A DNA stretch of 64,000 nucleotides, taken from NCBI GenBank assembly GCA_051453625.1, contig JBOZIK010000001.1, positions 150,133,664 to 150,197,663 of the forward strand, read 5' to 3'. Below, piece by piece: positions 12,240-23,914 of this stretch (position 1 is the stretch's first letter; every line of letters starts with the position of its first letter). Origin of the DNA: Welwitschia mirabilis (Eukaryota; Gnetophyta; Gnetopsida; Welwitschiales). The translations under genes were made by a program, and so were the position numbers. The notes below the pieces were generated by a model. That model was not told the origin of the DNA, did not search any database, and worked only from the letters and a program-made list of their open reading frames with translations.

Positions 12240-12570
12240 TAATTATCTAGTTTTGGACTTGCAGAAGCTTGATCCAGTGTTTTGAACTAACTTTGCACTC
12301 AAATTTTGTAATGTCTCCAATAAGAATGACATGGACAATTTTCTCCTTGCTCGTCATGCTACATCCCTAAATTACTCCACGGTATCAAATGCATATACTA
12401 TGGCACATGATCCCTTAATATCTTGACAGTTGTTGGTGAAAATAGTCATTATTCTGAAACCCAAAGATGCAACTCTATTCTCTGTCAAGAACAAAAGCCT
12501 TTACTTTAAGGCCATGATAAGTCACATAGACGGCATAACAGAACCATGTAAAGCTCCATTTTCAAGAAAA
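12240..12570 (-). pseudogene. Unidentified coding-like stretch on the minus strand
   Basis: Reading leftwards, one frame runs about 100 codons with four stops. It has a non-repetitive, protein-like composition, for example TENRVASLGFRIMTIFTNN followed by CQDIKGSCAIVYAFD, and later FLLETLQNLSAKLVQN. Two of the stops (TAA, TGA) are one C-to-T change from CAA and CGA. I do not recognise the family. It could be a third captured gene fragment in the CACTA-like region or a chance open stretch. Confidence 0.3.
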
Positions 12571-12624
12571 AAAGGGGCTCAAAATCCATTAGAAGAGCTT
12601 GAAGTATCTGTTCATAGATTTATC

Positions 12625-13178
12625 CTTGTGAAAGTATCATCATAATTATAGAAAATCCTTNNNNNNNNNNNNNNNNNNNNNNNNNNNNNNNNNNNNNNNN
12701 NNNNNNNNNNNNNNNNNNNNNNNNNNNNNNNNNNNNNNNNNNNNNNNNNNNNNNNNNNNNNNNNNNNNNNNNNNNNNNNNNNNNNNNNNNNNNNNNNNNN
12801 NNNNNNNNNNNNNNNNNNNNNNNNNNNNNNNNNNNNNNNNNNNNNNNNNNNNNNNNNNNNNNNNNNNNNNNNNNNNNNNNNNNNNNNNNNNNNNNNNNNN
12901 NNNNNNNNNNNNNNNNNNNNNNNNNNNNNNNNNNNNNNNNNNNNNNNNNNNNNNNNNNNNNNNNNNNNNNNNNNNNNNNNNNNNNNNNNNNNNNNNNNNN
13001 NNNNNNNNNNNNNNNNNNNNNNNNNNNNNNNNNNNNNNNNNNNNNNNNNNNNNNNNNNNNNNNNNNNNNNNNNNNNNNNNNNNNNNNNNNNNNNNNNNNN
13101 NNNNNNNNNNNNNNNNNNNNNNNNNNNNNNNNNNNNNNNNNNCTTGTGAAAGTATCATCATAATTATAGAAACTCCTT
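12625..13178. other. Assembly gap bracketed by a repeated 30+ bp sequence
   Basis: The N run at 12661-13142 is flanked on both sides by CTTGTGAAAGTATCATCATA followed by ATTATAGAAA (12627 and 13143). The left and right contigs may overlap, or the gap may hide a tandem repeat. Confidence 0.8.
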
Positions 13179-14152
13179 CCTTCTTTCGATTTTAATAGAG
13201 GATAAGACCTAGATCTAGAAAAGTCAGGTCCCTATTTGGATTAAATTTCAAATGGCATTAATAAACAATGACTGTAGTGTCATTTGTAAATGGCTTCTAA
13301 AAAAACACCTAAACTTTGTAAAGTTAGCAATTACAGAATAAATAAATAAGGGCTTCAAAGTGCTAAATATTTAGATGTAAGATCTGAATAAAGTTGAACA
13401 AGTAAGGTATGAAAGATTTGAATAGAGGTGAAAAGGCATATGCAATTCTATGAGGAACTTGGGGCTAGCTATGAAGCCATTTCCTAGCCTGCTCTATTAC
13501 CATGTTTAGTTGTAAGAGATTCAAATAAAAGCTGTGGAAAAAGCCCACAGGGAGCATGAAATTAGGTAATAAAAATAGCTCTGGAAGAAAGGGTCTAATC
13601 TTTATACAATGCAAGCCTTTTATTTTCAATTAAAAAAATGCATTTAAAGAAAAGCTTTATTGGATTTCAAATCTCATCCTCAGATTTAAAATCAAAATTT
13701 TTTTTAAATATATTGCTAATAGAGTGGGAATTTTCATCAAATGTGATAAACCAATAGCAACCTAACTAGTATTATTGATTTTGTTACTTGACTAATATTA
13801 TTATCTTGACTATTACTTCTCATCCAGGGAAGAAACTAGAAAAGAGAGGTGTTCTATAGGGAGTGATAAAACTCTCATAGGAAAGAAGTACCCTAAATGA
13901 ATTTATGGTGTTTTTTGTGAGGTAATTAGTAAGTTTTCTTATTTAGAGTTATCAATTCTTTTGCATAGTTAATCTTGTGTATTTGTAAATGATGTTTTCT
14001 CATATTATTAAGAAGATTTATGAAGTTCAGGGTAATTTCACTAGCTAGAATAAAGGTAGTATGATTTGCAACTTGCCAAAAAAGCTAAACTTTGTTTTAC
14101 AACTTGTGATTGAGTTGGTAACTTATCCACTTTCTTGATTTAACTTGTTTAC

Positions 14153-14172
14153 AAAAAAAAAAAAAAAAAAAA
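14153..14172 (+). repeat. Poly(A) run of 20
   Basis: An uninterrupted A run. It lies left of the gypsy-2 RNase H remnant and could mark an ancient retroposed end, but no gene precedes it. Confidence 0.7.
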
Positions 14173-14989
14173 GAGTGAAAAGGTGTTAATCAAAAGAGAT
14201 GAAAAACAAGATAATATCAATTTTTCATGGATGACTTTTGCTCTTCAGTGTATAAAATATGACTATAATAGAATATAATAAGATCAAAATGAATTAAAAT
14301 TAGTAATTAAACAAGAACAATATAGAAAATATATTTTAATATCTAACTTTTTGATGTAATCATGAAATCGGTACATAGAGAATATACATTCATTTCTAAA
14401 ATACAGAAATCCAATTACACAAGTGATAAGCTAATAGTGTCTAGAGTTTGAAATTAACTATTAAGGATTACACTCATGAACTTGTCAAGTAAAGAATTTG
14501 CAAACATTCTCTTACAATTCACTTTGACACAGGGCATCAAGTCAAATAAAGTGACTTGTTAAACTTTTCTTAATCATTGACTTGTGAGTGAATCACTTAG
14601 ATCATGAGTCATGTTACCTTGGCTATCATGATCTTAAATTTAAAGACATTATTTAAATACAATTATGAGTTTCAGTATCTTCAAGAGTTTTAGTATCTTC
14701 AAAATGGCTATCATTATTACAACTAACCATTGTAGATCTGGTAGTACTTTGGAAGAAGGGGTGTTGGGATAGTATTTTTGCTTGGAATATGAAATCACTT
14801 AACAATTGGTAAAATTGTGATTATATTGGAACTTATGAATTTTTTCCCCTTTTGAAAACACCAAGCATTGGATAAACATTAAGTTGTTTGAAGTTGTTAT
14901 ACAACCTTTTCGTTTTTCAATTAGAATGGAATTTGACTTTGAATTTTTATAATTACTTTAAGATACCTTGATATACTAAGAACATTTGC

Positions 14990-15420
14990 AACCTTATTTC
15001 CCTTACCTTCATGTTATAAAATATCTAGGTCAAAATCACATAAAAATTCCATCCATATTCTTTGCTTAAGATTTAAGTTTGGTTAAGTAAAAATGTATTT
15101 TAAACTCTTATGATCTATCCAAACTTAAAACTTTATATCATAGAGATAATACTTCTATAGTTTTAAAGCAAAAATTACTATAGATAATTCAAGATCATGA
15201 ATTGAATAATTTCTCTCATGAGTTTTAAGTTGCCTTGAACCATAAGCTATTACTTTTTTATCTTGTTTAAGCACTACTTGAGAACCTTCTCCATATGCAT
15301 TTGTACAAACTAAAAATGTCTTTGAATCATCTAGTATTGCTAAGACTGGAGAACTAGTTAATCATTTTTTAAGATGATCAAATTATTGTTACCATTTTTC
15401 TATCCATTAAAAGTCTTTAT
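14990..15420 (-). pseudogene. gypsy-2 RNase H remnant
   Basis: The complement reads [20 protein letters not shown], then [13 protein letters not shown] and [20 protein letters not shown], the standard gypsy RNase H path with the E-x-x-Y-x-x-x-x-x-E motif reduced to [10 protein letters not shown]. In-frame stops follow (KL*KYYLYD). It ends with HEGKGNKVANVLS, the usual A-D-A-L-S junction before integrase with the Asp changed to Asn. Confidence 0.8.
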
Positions 15421-15462
15421 TTTTCTTTAAAAGGCTTGTTAATGAAGAAGCTATCTAAGAGA

Positions 15463-16234
15463 NNNNNNNNNNNNNNNNNNNNNNNNNNNNNNNNNNNNNN
15501 NNNNNNNNNNNNNNNNNNNNNNNNNNNNNNNNNNNNNNNNNNNNNNNNNNNNNNNNNNNNNNNNNNNNNNNNNNNNNNNNNNNNNNNNNNNNNNNNNNNN
15601 NNNNNNNNNNNNNNNNNNNNNNNNNNNNNNNNNNNNNNNNNNNNNNNNNNNNNNNNNNNNNNNNNNNNNNNNNNNNNNNNNNNNNNNNNNNNNNNNNNNN
15701 NNNNNNNNNNNNNNNNNNNNNNNNNNNNNNNNNNNNNNNNNNNNNNNNNNNNNNNNNNNNNNNNNNNNNNNNNNNNNNNNNNNNNNNNNNNNNNNNNNNN
15801 NNNNNNNNNNNNNNNNNNNNNNNNNNNNNNNNNNNNNNNNNNNNNNNNNNNNNNNNNNNNNNNNNNNNNNNNNNNNNNNNNNNNNNNNNNNNNNNNNNNN
15901 NNNNNNNNNNNNNNNNNNNNNNNNNNNNNNNNNNNNNNNNNNNNNNNNNNNNNNNNNNNNNNNNNNNNNNNNNNNNNNNNNNNNNNNNNNNNNNNNNNNN
16001 NNNNNNNNNNNNNNNNNNNNNNNNNNNNNNNNNNNNNNNNNNNNNNNNNNNNNNNNNNNNNNNNNNNNNNNNNNNNNNNNNNNNNNNNNNNNNNNNNNNN
16101 NNNNNNNNNNNNNNNNNNNNNNNNNNNNNNNNNNNNNNNNNNNNNNNNNNNNNNNNNNNNNNNNNNNNNNNNNNNNNNNNNNNNNNNNNNNNNNNNNNNN
16201 NNNNNNNNNNNNNNNNNNNNNNNNNNNNNNNNNN
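15463..16234. other. Assembly gap
   Basis: A run of 772 N falls between the RNase H and RT parts of gypsy-2. It should hold the RT palm/thumb and connection domain. Confidence 0.95.
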
Positions 16235-16412
16235 TCATGGCCTAGAAATTGAATGTATTCCTTTCAAAAAGAGCATTTTACATGTTGGAATATAACTGGT
16301 CATTTCGTAAAGTTTGTAATACGATTATTAAGTGTTTCTCATATTCTTCATAAGTCTTGGAATAAATGAGGATGTCATTAATAAATACTATTTTAAACAA
16401 ATCAAGATGTTA

Positions 16413-16790
16413 TTAAAATATGTAACTCATAAGGCTCATAAATATTGTAAGGGAATTAGTTAAATTAAAAGACATAACAATGAACTCATAATGTCCATAG
16501 TGGGTTTTAGATGTTGTTTTATGAATATCTTCTTCCTTATTTTGGACTTGATAATATCTAGATTTTAGATCAATTTTTGAGAATACCTTAGCTTCCTTAA
16601 ATTGGTCAAAAATTTCATCTATACTTGGTAGTGGATACTTGTTCTTAGTAGTAATCTTATTTAGTTGTCCATAATTAATGCATAATCTTAGTGTTTTGTC
16701 CTTCTTTTTTACAAATAACATAGATACTACTCATGGTAGTACATTAGGACAAATAAGGCCTTTTTGTAAGAGTTCTTTAAGCTAAGTTTT
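16413..16790 (-). pseudogene. gypsy-2 reverse transcriptase remnant
   Basis: An open frame from 16721 down to 16413 reads [20 protein letters not shown], then [20 protein letters not shown] and [13 protein letters not shown]. The canonical order is K-K-D-G-S-x-R-x-C-x-D-Y with K-D-G changed to K-D-K and the Asp of the first motif changed to Asn; PLP-I-D and S-K-I-D-L are kept. Upstream (to 16790) ELLQKGLIRPN leads in. The Y-x-D-D box would lie to the left, beyond 16413. Confidence 0.85.
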
Positions 16791-17125
16791 TAATTCTTTC
16801 ATTTTGGTAGAAGGCATTTTATATGGTAACTTAGAAATTAGTTGGGTTTCTGGGATTAATTTAATAGAAAACTTAACTTTTCAAAGTGGTGGCATTCTTG
16901 GTAATTGTGTTGCAAATACATCAAACTATTTTTAGACTATTGGTATATTATTTACTAAGGTTTCTCATTTATTTAAGCTGCTTGATTTTAGGTATAGCAT
17001 ATAAACTAGTGATCCCTTCTTAGTTTCTCTTTTTATATGCTTTGCATTAATTAATTTCTCTAGTCTTTGGCTATGATTCAACATTTCTACTTAGTGATTT
17101 TCACAATTTACAACTATTCTATTCT

Positions 17126-17185
17126 ATATTACCCAATTCATATCTAAGATAATATCATAATTTCCTAAGTTAATAACAATTAATT
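17126..17185 (-). pseudogene. gypsy-2 protease C-terminal remnant
   Basis: The complement reads INLGNYDIILDMNWV, the conserved Y-D-V-I-L-G-M-D-W-L strand of plant gypsy proteases with Gly and Asp substituted. The active-site D-S/T-G loop upstream is not recognisable. Confidence 0.65.
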
Positions 17186-17499
17186 ACATCTAAAAATCTT
17201 TCGCACTTATGAATAAAGTACAGTTTTGTACTTATTGATTAACTTTAGACATAGACTTATTTGCTAACTTCATGCATCCCTCAATTGGAGTACAACATAA
17301 TTGTTCTCTTATAATAATCCTAAGAGATATAAATAAATGTATTTCTCAACAATTAAATAAAATAATTAATTCTTTATTATTAAGTAAATCCTTACATTCT
17401 ATGACAAAGCTTTTAAATTATACTCCTTAATTATCTACCACTACTCAAAGTTGTCCTACTGTTCGAGGAATACTTTTTGATCCTTGAGGCTTTTCTTGT

Positions 17500-18330
17500 A
17501 GTTGTCTAGAAAGGTTATTATAATGTAATAGACATTCTTTTATATTATGATTTCCATTAAAAATGTAGTAGTGGTATCCATTATACTGGTTCTGGTACTG
17601 ATACTGACTAGGAGGTTTTTGGAAGTTGGATCTTTGTAATTGATTACTTGCATAGCCTTGGCTAGAAGCATTCTAGTTTCTTTTGAATGGGGTCTTCCTT
17701 AGTTGATGAAAATTCCTATTTATGCTATTAATACTACTAACATTATTTTTATTAAAGTGTCAATTAATATTTGGATAAGAAATTTGTGAATGATTTTCCT
17801 TAAGAATATGCCCCTTTGAAGGAATTCTTTTCTTAGTTTTATATTGTCTCTACCAGTTTTGTTTCACTATCTTTGTCTTTTCTACAGCATTTGCTAGACC
17901 CTTGGATTAAATCATGGATACTTTGGTAGTAACAAAATGGAGAAAAATATTAATAAAGAGATTTACTTTAGCTTCTTGATCTATATGCATATGTGATACA
18001 TATCTTAATAATTCTATAAATTTTCACTTATGAGATGCTATGGTTATATTGTGGACTTGTCTTAAATTGTAGAATTTTATAACATTTTAGAGGATATAGA
18101 ACTTTATGATGTTCCTCTTCTTAAATACGTGCTAAATTCCTTCATTAAAATTTTAGATCTCCTAACTTGGTCATTTCTATTTTCCACCCTAGATTAATTT
18201 CTCCTTGTAACATATAAATAGCTAAGGAAGTCTTTTCATATTCATCACATCCTAAGGTAACTATAACTTTTTTAACATCAATTAATCATTCTTATACTTT
18301 AAAAGGATCTAAACCTCCTACAAGTTTTAG
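17500..18330 (-). pseudogene. gypsy-2 gag remnant with zinc knuckle
   Basis: At 18330-18150 the complement reads GGLDPFKV, stop, EWLIDVKKVIVTLGCDEYEK and SLAIYMLQGEINLGW. This matches the gag pattern D-P-x-x-x-x-x-W-L with C-x-x-x-x-K-V and L-x-G-x-A-x-x-W. At 17575-17520 YYIFNGNHNIKEC keeps only the G-x-x-x-x-x-C half of a CCHC knuckle. Confidence 0.7.
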
Positions 18331-18468
18331 TAGATTTACATTAATAAACATTTAAGTTAACTTCCTCATACTTACTTGCTCAAGTTGATTGATACCATTG
18401 TTTACTTATGGAATCTGACTTTAATTTACTATTTGTGATAGGAACTACATTAAGATATCTATCAATGC

Positions 18469-18667
18469 NNNNNNNNNNNNNNNNNNNNNNNNNNNNNNNN
18501 NNNNNNNNNNNNNNNNNNNNNNNNNNNNNNNNNNNNNNNNNNNNNNNNNNNNNNNNNNNNNNNNNNNNNNNNNNNNNNNNNNNNNNNNNNNNNNNNNNNN
18601 NNNNNNNNNNNNNNNNNNNNNNNNNNNNNNNNNNNNNNNNNNNNNNNNNNNNNNNNNNNNNNNNNNN
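18469..18667. other. Assembly gap
   Basis: A run of 199 N just upstream of the gypsy-2 gag remnant. Confidence 0.95.
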
Positions 18668-19137
18668 AAATATTTTTATGATCTTAAGAAGGACATGGTT
18701 ATCATTATGAGGTGATTGGTTCTTATTTATAACTTAAATAATATAATCAAGTTTATTCCCTTTCTTTATTTTCAATAGATAAAGTTTATAAGTTATGAAT
18801 ATGGGTTTTCACTATGAAGCTATATGATCATCTAATTTAGGATGGACTACTTGGTTGAAGATTTGATTATTCCCAAAGATTTCTAATTATAAGATATTAT
18901 TTATGTATTTATATATTTTTTTAAAAAATATTAATCTTTTTAATGGAATATACAAGGTCATTTTCCTAAGTTATTAAGATAATTGTAATCCTTTTAAGTG
19001 ATTATCATCTATTGTTATAAGGTAATAAAGTCTTTAATGACTTAAATTCATCATCTTTTTTAGTTTATTTATGGATCTAGAATTATCATAAATTTGTTTA
19101 GCATAATGGTCATTCAAGTATTGGGATTATAGTTAAC

Positions 19138-19370
19138 CACTAAAAGGTAATAAAAAAACGCCTTAAAGGGTTTAAAGGCCTTTTTTTACAAAATGCTTCA
19201 AAAAGGATTGCCAAAGTCTTTTAAGGCATTTATCTGTTAAAAGGCCTCAAAAACACTTGAGCCTTTTCAGGCATTTAGCTAAAGAAACGCCTCAAAAACA
19301 ATGTAACCTTTTGAGGCGTTTTATCAGATAAATGGCCTTTTGTGGCCTTTTACAAAAAAATGCTGCAAAA
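19138..19370 (+). repeat. CACTA-type subterminal repeat cluster (block B)
   Basis: Begins CACTAAAAGGTAATAAAAAA, then AACGCCTTAAAGG and at least three imperfect hairpin units of the form TTTTAAGGCATTTATC...(A)GGCCTCAAAA or TTTTGAGGCGTTTTATC...GGCC. It has the same motif family as blocks A and C but with G/C variants. It may be the left end of a separate element that finishes at 24116. Confidence 0.6.
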
Positions 19371-21476
19371 TCTATAACTTTTGAAAAAATTTACTACAGA
19401 ATAGTTAAAAATTGATAATCTATAAGCATAATGGTTGGTAAAAAATTAATAATCTATAAGCACAATGGTTGTACAATGGTTAAAATTTACTACAGAAGGC
19501 AACAAAATGCAAGGGTGAAAGCAAGGCTTTTACAAGTGCAAAGAAAATGCAAGAATATTTTAATGTAATAAGGATAACAAGAAATATAGCAAATAATATA
19601 TTTATTCCATTGAGCCATCTCTCCTTGATTCCCTATAAAATTAGACAATAAGTTAAAAATATCATACTTACTTGGTTATTTTCCATGATACAAAGTCTAG
19701 CTAATTTTGGATAACAAAATAAAATCATTTTGATAGATATGATTTTTGATGAGAAAAGGACAAGGCCCAATAAAATAGATACAATAAACCATCTAGATAA
19801 TAATCAGTGATATAAATATCAACTGCATTTGAATTAACGAGAAGATCAACTAGAGAAAGTAATTCAATTTGAATTAAAGACAGTACCAATGATCGAAATG
19901 CAATCCCCACTGAATTTGATACTTCCATAGATATTGACAAAACTAGTACCATTGACTCAAGAATTCATGAAACTCAGAACCACTCAACTAATCCCATACA
20001 GGATCCACCAAATAAAAAAATTGTTGTATAGCATAAATAAGATACCTAAGAAAGAGTGAACAATAGTTCAGACAGAACTCTCTATAGAAACATGGGAAAA
20101 TCAGTTTACATACTAAAGTCAATGACTCCCTACAACCAGAAATGAAAAGGAAGACTTAGCCATGCCTTGTTAGAAGCTTATCATGCAAGATGAAATTGAC
20201 AAAATTCATAAAATAGATGTATGAAAAATAGCAAAACTCCCATATGATATGAGCACTTTCAATTTAAGTGGATAATTAGGGTGATACTTAATGGATAAGG
20301 GAATATCAATAAGTATCATGCAAGATATCTTGGTATTGGATTCAAAGAACAAAAAGGTATTGTTTACAATAGAATGTCTATTCCTACAACTAAAATTTGT
20401 ATAATAAAGAGTAATCTTAGCACTTCTTGTTCCCTACCAAACATAGTAATTCTAGATACCACTTCATATGGGAATTGTACACACAATTTTATAAAAATAG
20501 TTCCTGCCAATGCACAAGATCAAGCAGAAAATATTCACCAAACCTCTTAGACTAGTTGCATTCAAGCAATGTCTTAGAAAGATCACAAAATATCATGAAA
20601 CACAAATATGTGATAGGAAATGGATTTCTCCATTCATTTCTTAGACATTTTGAAGATTTTAAAAAGTTCTTTAAAAGGAAACTCTCAGATTCACAATTAT
20701 AAGAATTCTTGTGTGTTTGATCGGGGCACATACTAGGCATTGAAATGCTAAGGTGTTAATAAATGAAATAACAAACAAAAATGACACTTTCAAGGAAAAG
20801 CTGTAGCAGATAGGTGCAAGAGCTTTTTAGTGAAAATAAAGAGATGCTATTAATCATAGAAATAAGTCCTAAGTATACCAATTTAGTTCTACTAGTGAAT
20901 AAACATCATAAAAATCAATGAGTAAAAATATGAAATCTAAGAACATAGATTTCATAGACATTACCCTCACTAATAAGAAGCATGCAATGATTGATTACCT
21001 TTTGATTCCTTTAGTTTTATCAATAATTGCAATGGGCATAAAATAAGAGTGGAATGTATTATAAACCATGAGAAATGTCACAACCATGTGTTCACTATTT
21101 TTATTTTTTTTAATGTTCCTATTCAAGGAGTATCCATCCTAACTTGTGGGACTAACACCCTTATTAAAATTTAAGCTGACTCAGTGGGGCTTCTACTATT
21201 TCAAATGGATGTCCTTTTAATCTTAATCTGATCATGTTTGCTATAAAATAGCCATCATAAATCATCTCAAATTAGCCAAAAGGAGACTTTTAGTTAAAAT
21301 TTTACTCTAGTTAGCTTCTTACATGTAGCTGTTAGTTCCAAAAGATTTATGCAATTACTAATGACATCTTGAAGTTACAACCCATTCATGAACTATTCTG
21401 GTATGATTTAAAAAAAAGGGATAGTTTTACTAATCTACATATAAAACGGAATAATTATTGGTATGATTTTAAAAAA
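19371..21476. other. Interior of CACTA-like region, no gene recognised
   Basis: AT-rich. A short direct repeat (AATCTATAAGCATAATGG, then AATCTATAAGCACAATGG) lies at 19418-19470. The open frames here have no recognisable similarity. Confidence 0.4.
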
Positions 21477-22373
21477 CATGCCTTGTCCATCTTCCCAAGA
21501 TCTAGGCCCTTGAAATTCTTTAAAGTGAGATGAGGTGGCAATGTAAATCTACATCAGTGCAAAAACCAAACAAGTGGTACTTTTACTAAATTATTAAAAT
21601 ACAAGAACTATATAGTACAATTTTTATGTAGAATCGATAAGAAGTGCTAAAATCTAATACTTTTGTTTGCAAATTTGAAAGAAAAGGAAATATGCATTCT
21701 TGCTTTGCTGATTATAATGAAACTTGAGAGCTTTAAAATAACATATGAATAAGAACATAAATAGGACCAATCTATAACAAACTATAGAGGATCGTATGTG
21801 ATTGCTATATTAAAGTAAAGGATTGCAGATATTTTAGTACTAGTTTCTTATATCAGCCTCCCTGTGTTCCAATCGAGGTGTGTCCACAGTTAGTGCAATG
21901 GACTTAAAACCAGCCCTTTCTGCTCTTTGCACTAGCTGAGCGATGACATTCCTATTCTTATAAACCTACCCACAAAAAATACACACAAATCAGAACTACT
22001 CACTAATCAAATATCATCCCTCCAATTTATTTATCATCTCCAACTAAAATTTTAAATATATTTGGAAGTTCGTTAAAAGCACATATGCAGATGCAGAAAT
22101 AACATACATAGAGCTAGAAAAAGAGAATTCCTAGTCTAGTAGAAGCAACTTCTTCAACACTAGAAGTAGCCCATGAAGATAATGTCTATGAACAAGAATT
22201 TCTCCATTAGTATTACTATAAACAAAATTCTTAAACCTCCCAGCTTTACTGCATTACTCACAAAAGAATGTCTCCTTTTTTATTTTCAATAGAAAAATAA
22301 ATAAGATAAAGGTCTAAAGGGAAAACCATTATAGTTTTGGCAGCTGATGCAGCTCTTGCAGTGGCCAGCTTTC
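21477..22373 (-). pseudogene. Broken glycolate oxidase (GOX/GLO) gene, four exon remnants
   Basis: The intact enzyme is a peroxisomal FMN-dependent (S)-2-hydroxy-acid oxidase of photorespiration. Remnants on the complement, in order: 22373-22327 LATARAASAAKTIM after an AG acceptor, then an intron from GT to AG; 22185-22108 TLSSWATSSVEEVASTRLGI then LFF, TAG for the expected Gln, and LY, then GT; 21965-21841 [20 protein letters not shown] followed by [20 protein letters not shown]; 21548-21477 [20 protein letters not shown] then DKA. The order and exon edges match plant GOX genes. The N-terminal third and the C-terminal half with the catalytic His are absent. Retained introns show a genomic-DNA origin. 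It sits inside the CACTA-like region, between blocks B and C. Confidence 0.92.
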
Positions 22374-23734
22374 CTAAAAAACCAATTTTAAGAAGAAAAA
22401 ATTATACTTAAATTAATATCAGACTCTTTACTTAACAAAATAGTAACTAATTTCAAGATGTAATTATCACTTTGGAATAATAATATTCAATTATCTCTAG
22501 TTTGTCTTCTTTGCCTACCAAGGTCTTAATATGAAATCTGAAGACATCACTGATTTGAATCTAGGCAAATTATTTTGATAACAATTACCTTGATCATACT
22601 CTATCGATTGCAGGCTAATGTCTTTAAATTCTAAAAACCCTTATTACAGTAGAAATTTGAAACGTAATACCATTTTCACTGTGTTTAAACAAAAAAAAGA
22701 GAAAAAAAAAATCTTAGTTCAAGAAAGTGGGTTCTCATAAATCTTTGTAAATCAAAGTAGAAATCTGAAAAGCCTTATAGAGAAATCTGGAAACATGTTA
22801 CTAGATGTTCATAATCTACGAATTTTCTCCCAGCTGAAGCGTTAAACAAAAAAAATTCATTGTCAGGGTAATTCCCTCAGTTTCTGCCATTTTACAGCAT
22901 TTCTTCCCATCTTCAAATGCTGCACATGAAAACTCCCACATCTTCAATATACGCCTATCCTAGAAACACTTCACAGGTGTTTTTATCTAACAAATGCCCT
23001 CTATTGAACTGCTACTTTTCTCTGTAATGGAAACACCTTTTAGAATAGTAGCTTTACCTCCATTAATGTTTGCCTTATTTCTTATTTAAATAAATTTGAT
23101 TACCAGGCCTTGAATCCTATTATTCAATACTTTCTTTCTCATTTCGTAAATTCGGTGCTCTTTGCAAATGCGCCTCAAGGATTCTGCGCTACAGTGCTTT
23201 TTCATTTGCCATTTTATTTCATATCCAGGAGATGTGTAAGGGATTTCTTCAAAACTATATTCTATGAACAGATTCATGAGATGCCTACATTCAACCCCTT
23301 ATCCTTTTGAAATCACCGTGACTTTGTTTTCCTTCTATTTCTCTTGTATACTTTTCCTTCTTGCATGTGTGCTTCCAAAAACATGGAAGAATCAAAAGTG
23401 GGCATAGCAAATTGGAATTTTGAATCAATCCGATTCCAAAAGTTAAACTCTGGATTAAAAACAAGCAAAAGAAGTAGCATGTAACATATCAAAAATAGGC
23501 ATCTTATGTGTAAAACATGACACATAAGCAAAAAGGGTATAAGGTGTGTATCATGGGTTATGTTGTGCAAGCTTATGCATTGAACATGTTGTAACAGAGG
23601 AGAATAGAATCAAAGCTCTAGAGGAAATACTTAAATAAGCTTGAACAAGCTTAAATATATATGAATCCAGAGGAATATTTGAACAAGTTTGATGATATTT
23701 GTGGATATTTGTGGATATAAATTGCTTACCGATG

Positions 23735-23816
23735 AGCGAGCACTGACTAGCGAGCGACTTGTGGCTGAATAGCATGCATTGGGTAAGTGTTTTGCTATGC
23801 GCGAGCAACAAGCGAG
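23735..23816. repeat. GC-rich patch with repeated GCGAG
   Basis: GCGAG occurs at 23735, 23750, 23801 and 23812, with near-matches (GAGCGAT, GAGAGCG) continuing to about 23845. The patch is unusually GC-rich and CpG-rich for this region and lies immediately inside subterminal block C. Confidence 0.55.
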
Positions 23817-23914
23817 GAGTGAGCGATGAGAGAGCGTGTTGGGTGAGTGTTTGGCTAAAATGTGCGCACCTTGTAGGGGTTCTAGGCAGCGGGCAAAAAT
23901 GGATTAAAAGATTG

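Larger units (their letters stand above)
14960..18420 (-). mobile_element. Truncated Ty3/gypsy element on the minus strand (gypsy-2)
   Basis: Reading leftwards: gag near 18330-18150, zinc knuckle near 17575-17520, protease near 17185-17126, RT at 16790-16413, then a gap, then RNase H at 15420-14990. No integrase is recognised to the left and no LTR pair is visible, so the copy is truncated or its end is too decayed to see. It is nested in the candidate CACTA region and split by gaps at 15463-16234 and 18469-18667. Confidence 0.8.

Noticed and set aside
12646-13161. Long minus-strand open frame over the gap
   Set aside because: It consists of N bases; the same applies to frames over 15463-16234, 18469-18667 and 41844-42550.
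23086-23277. Minus-strand frame with SLRRICKEHRIYEMRKKV, loosely like an RWP-RK domain
   Set aside because: The defining R-W-P-x-R-K core is absent and the plus strand is equally open; not enough for a call.
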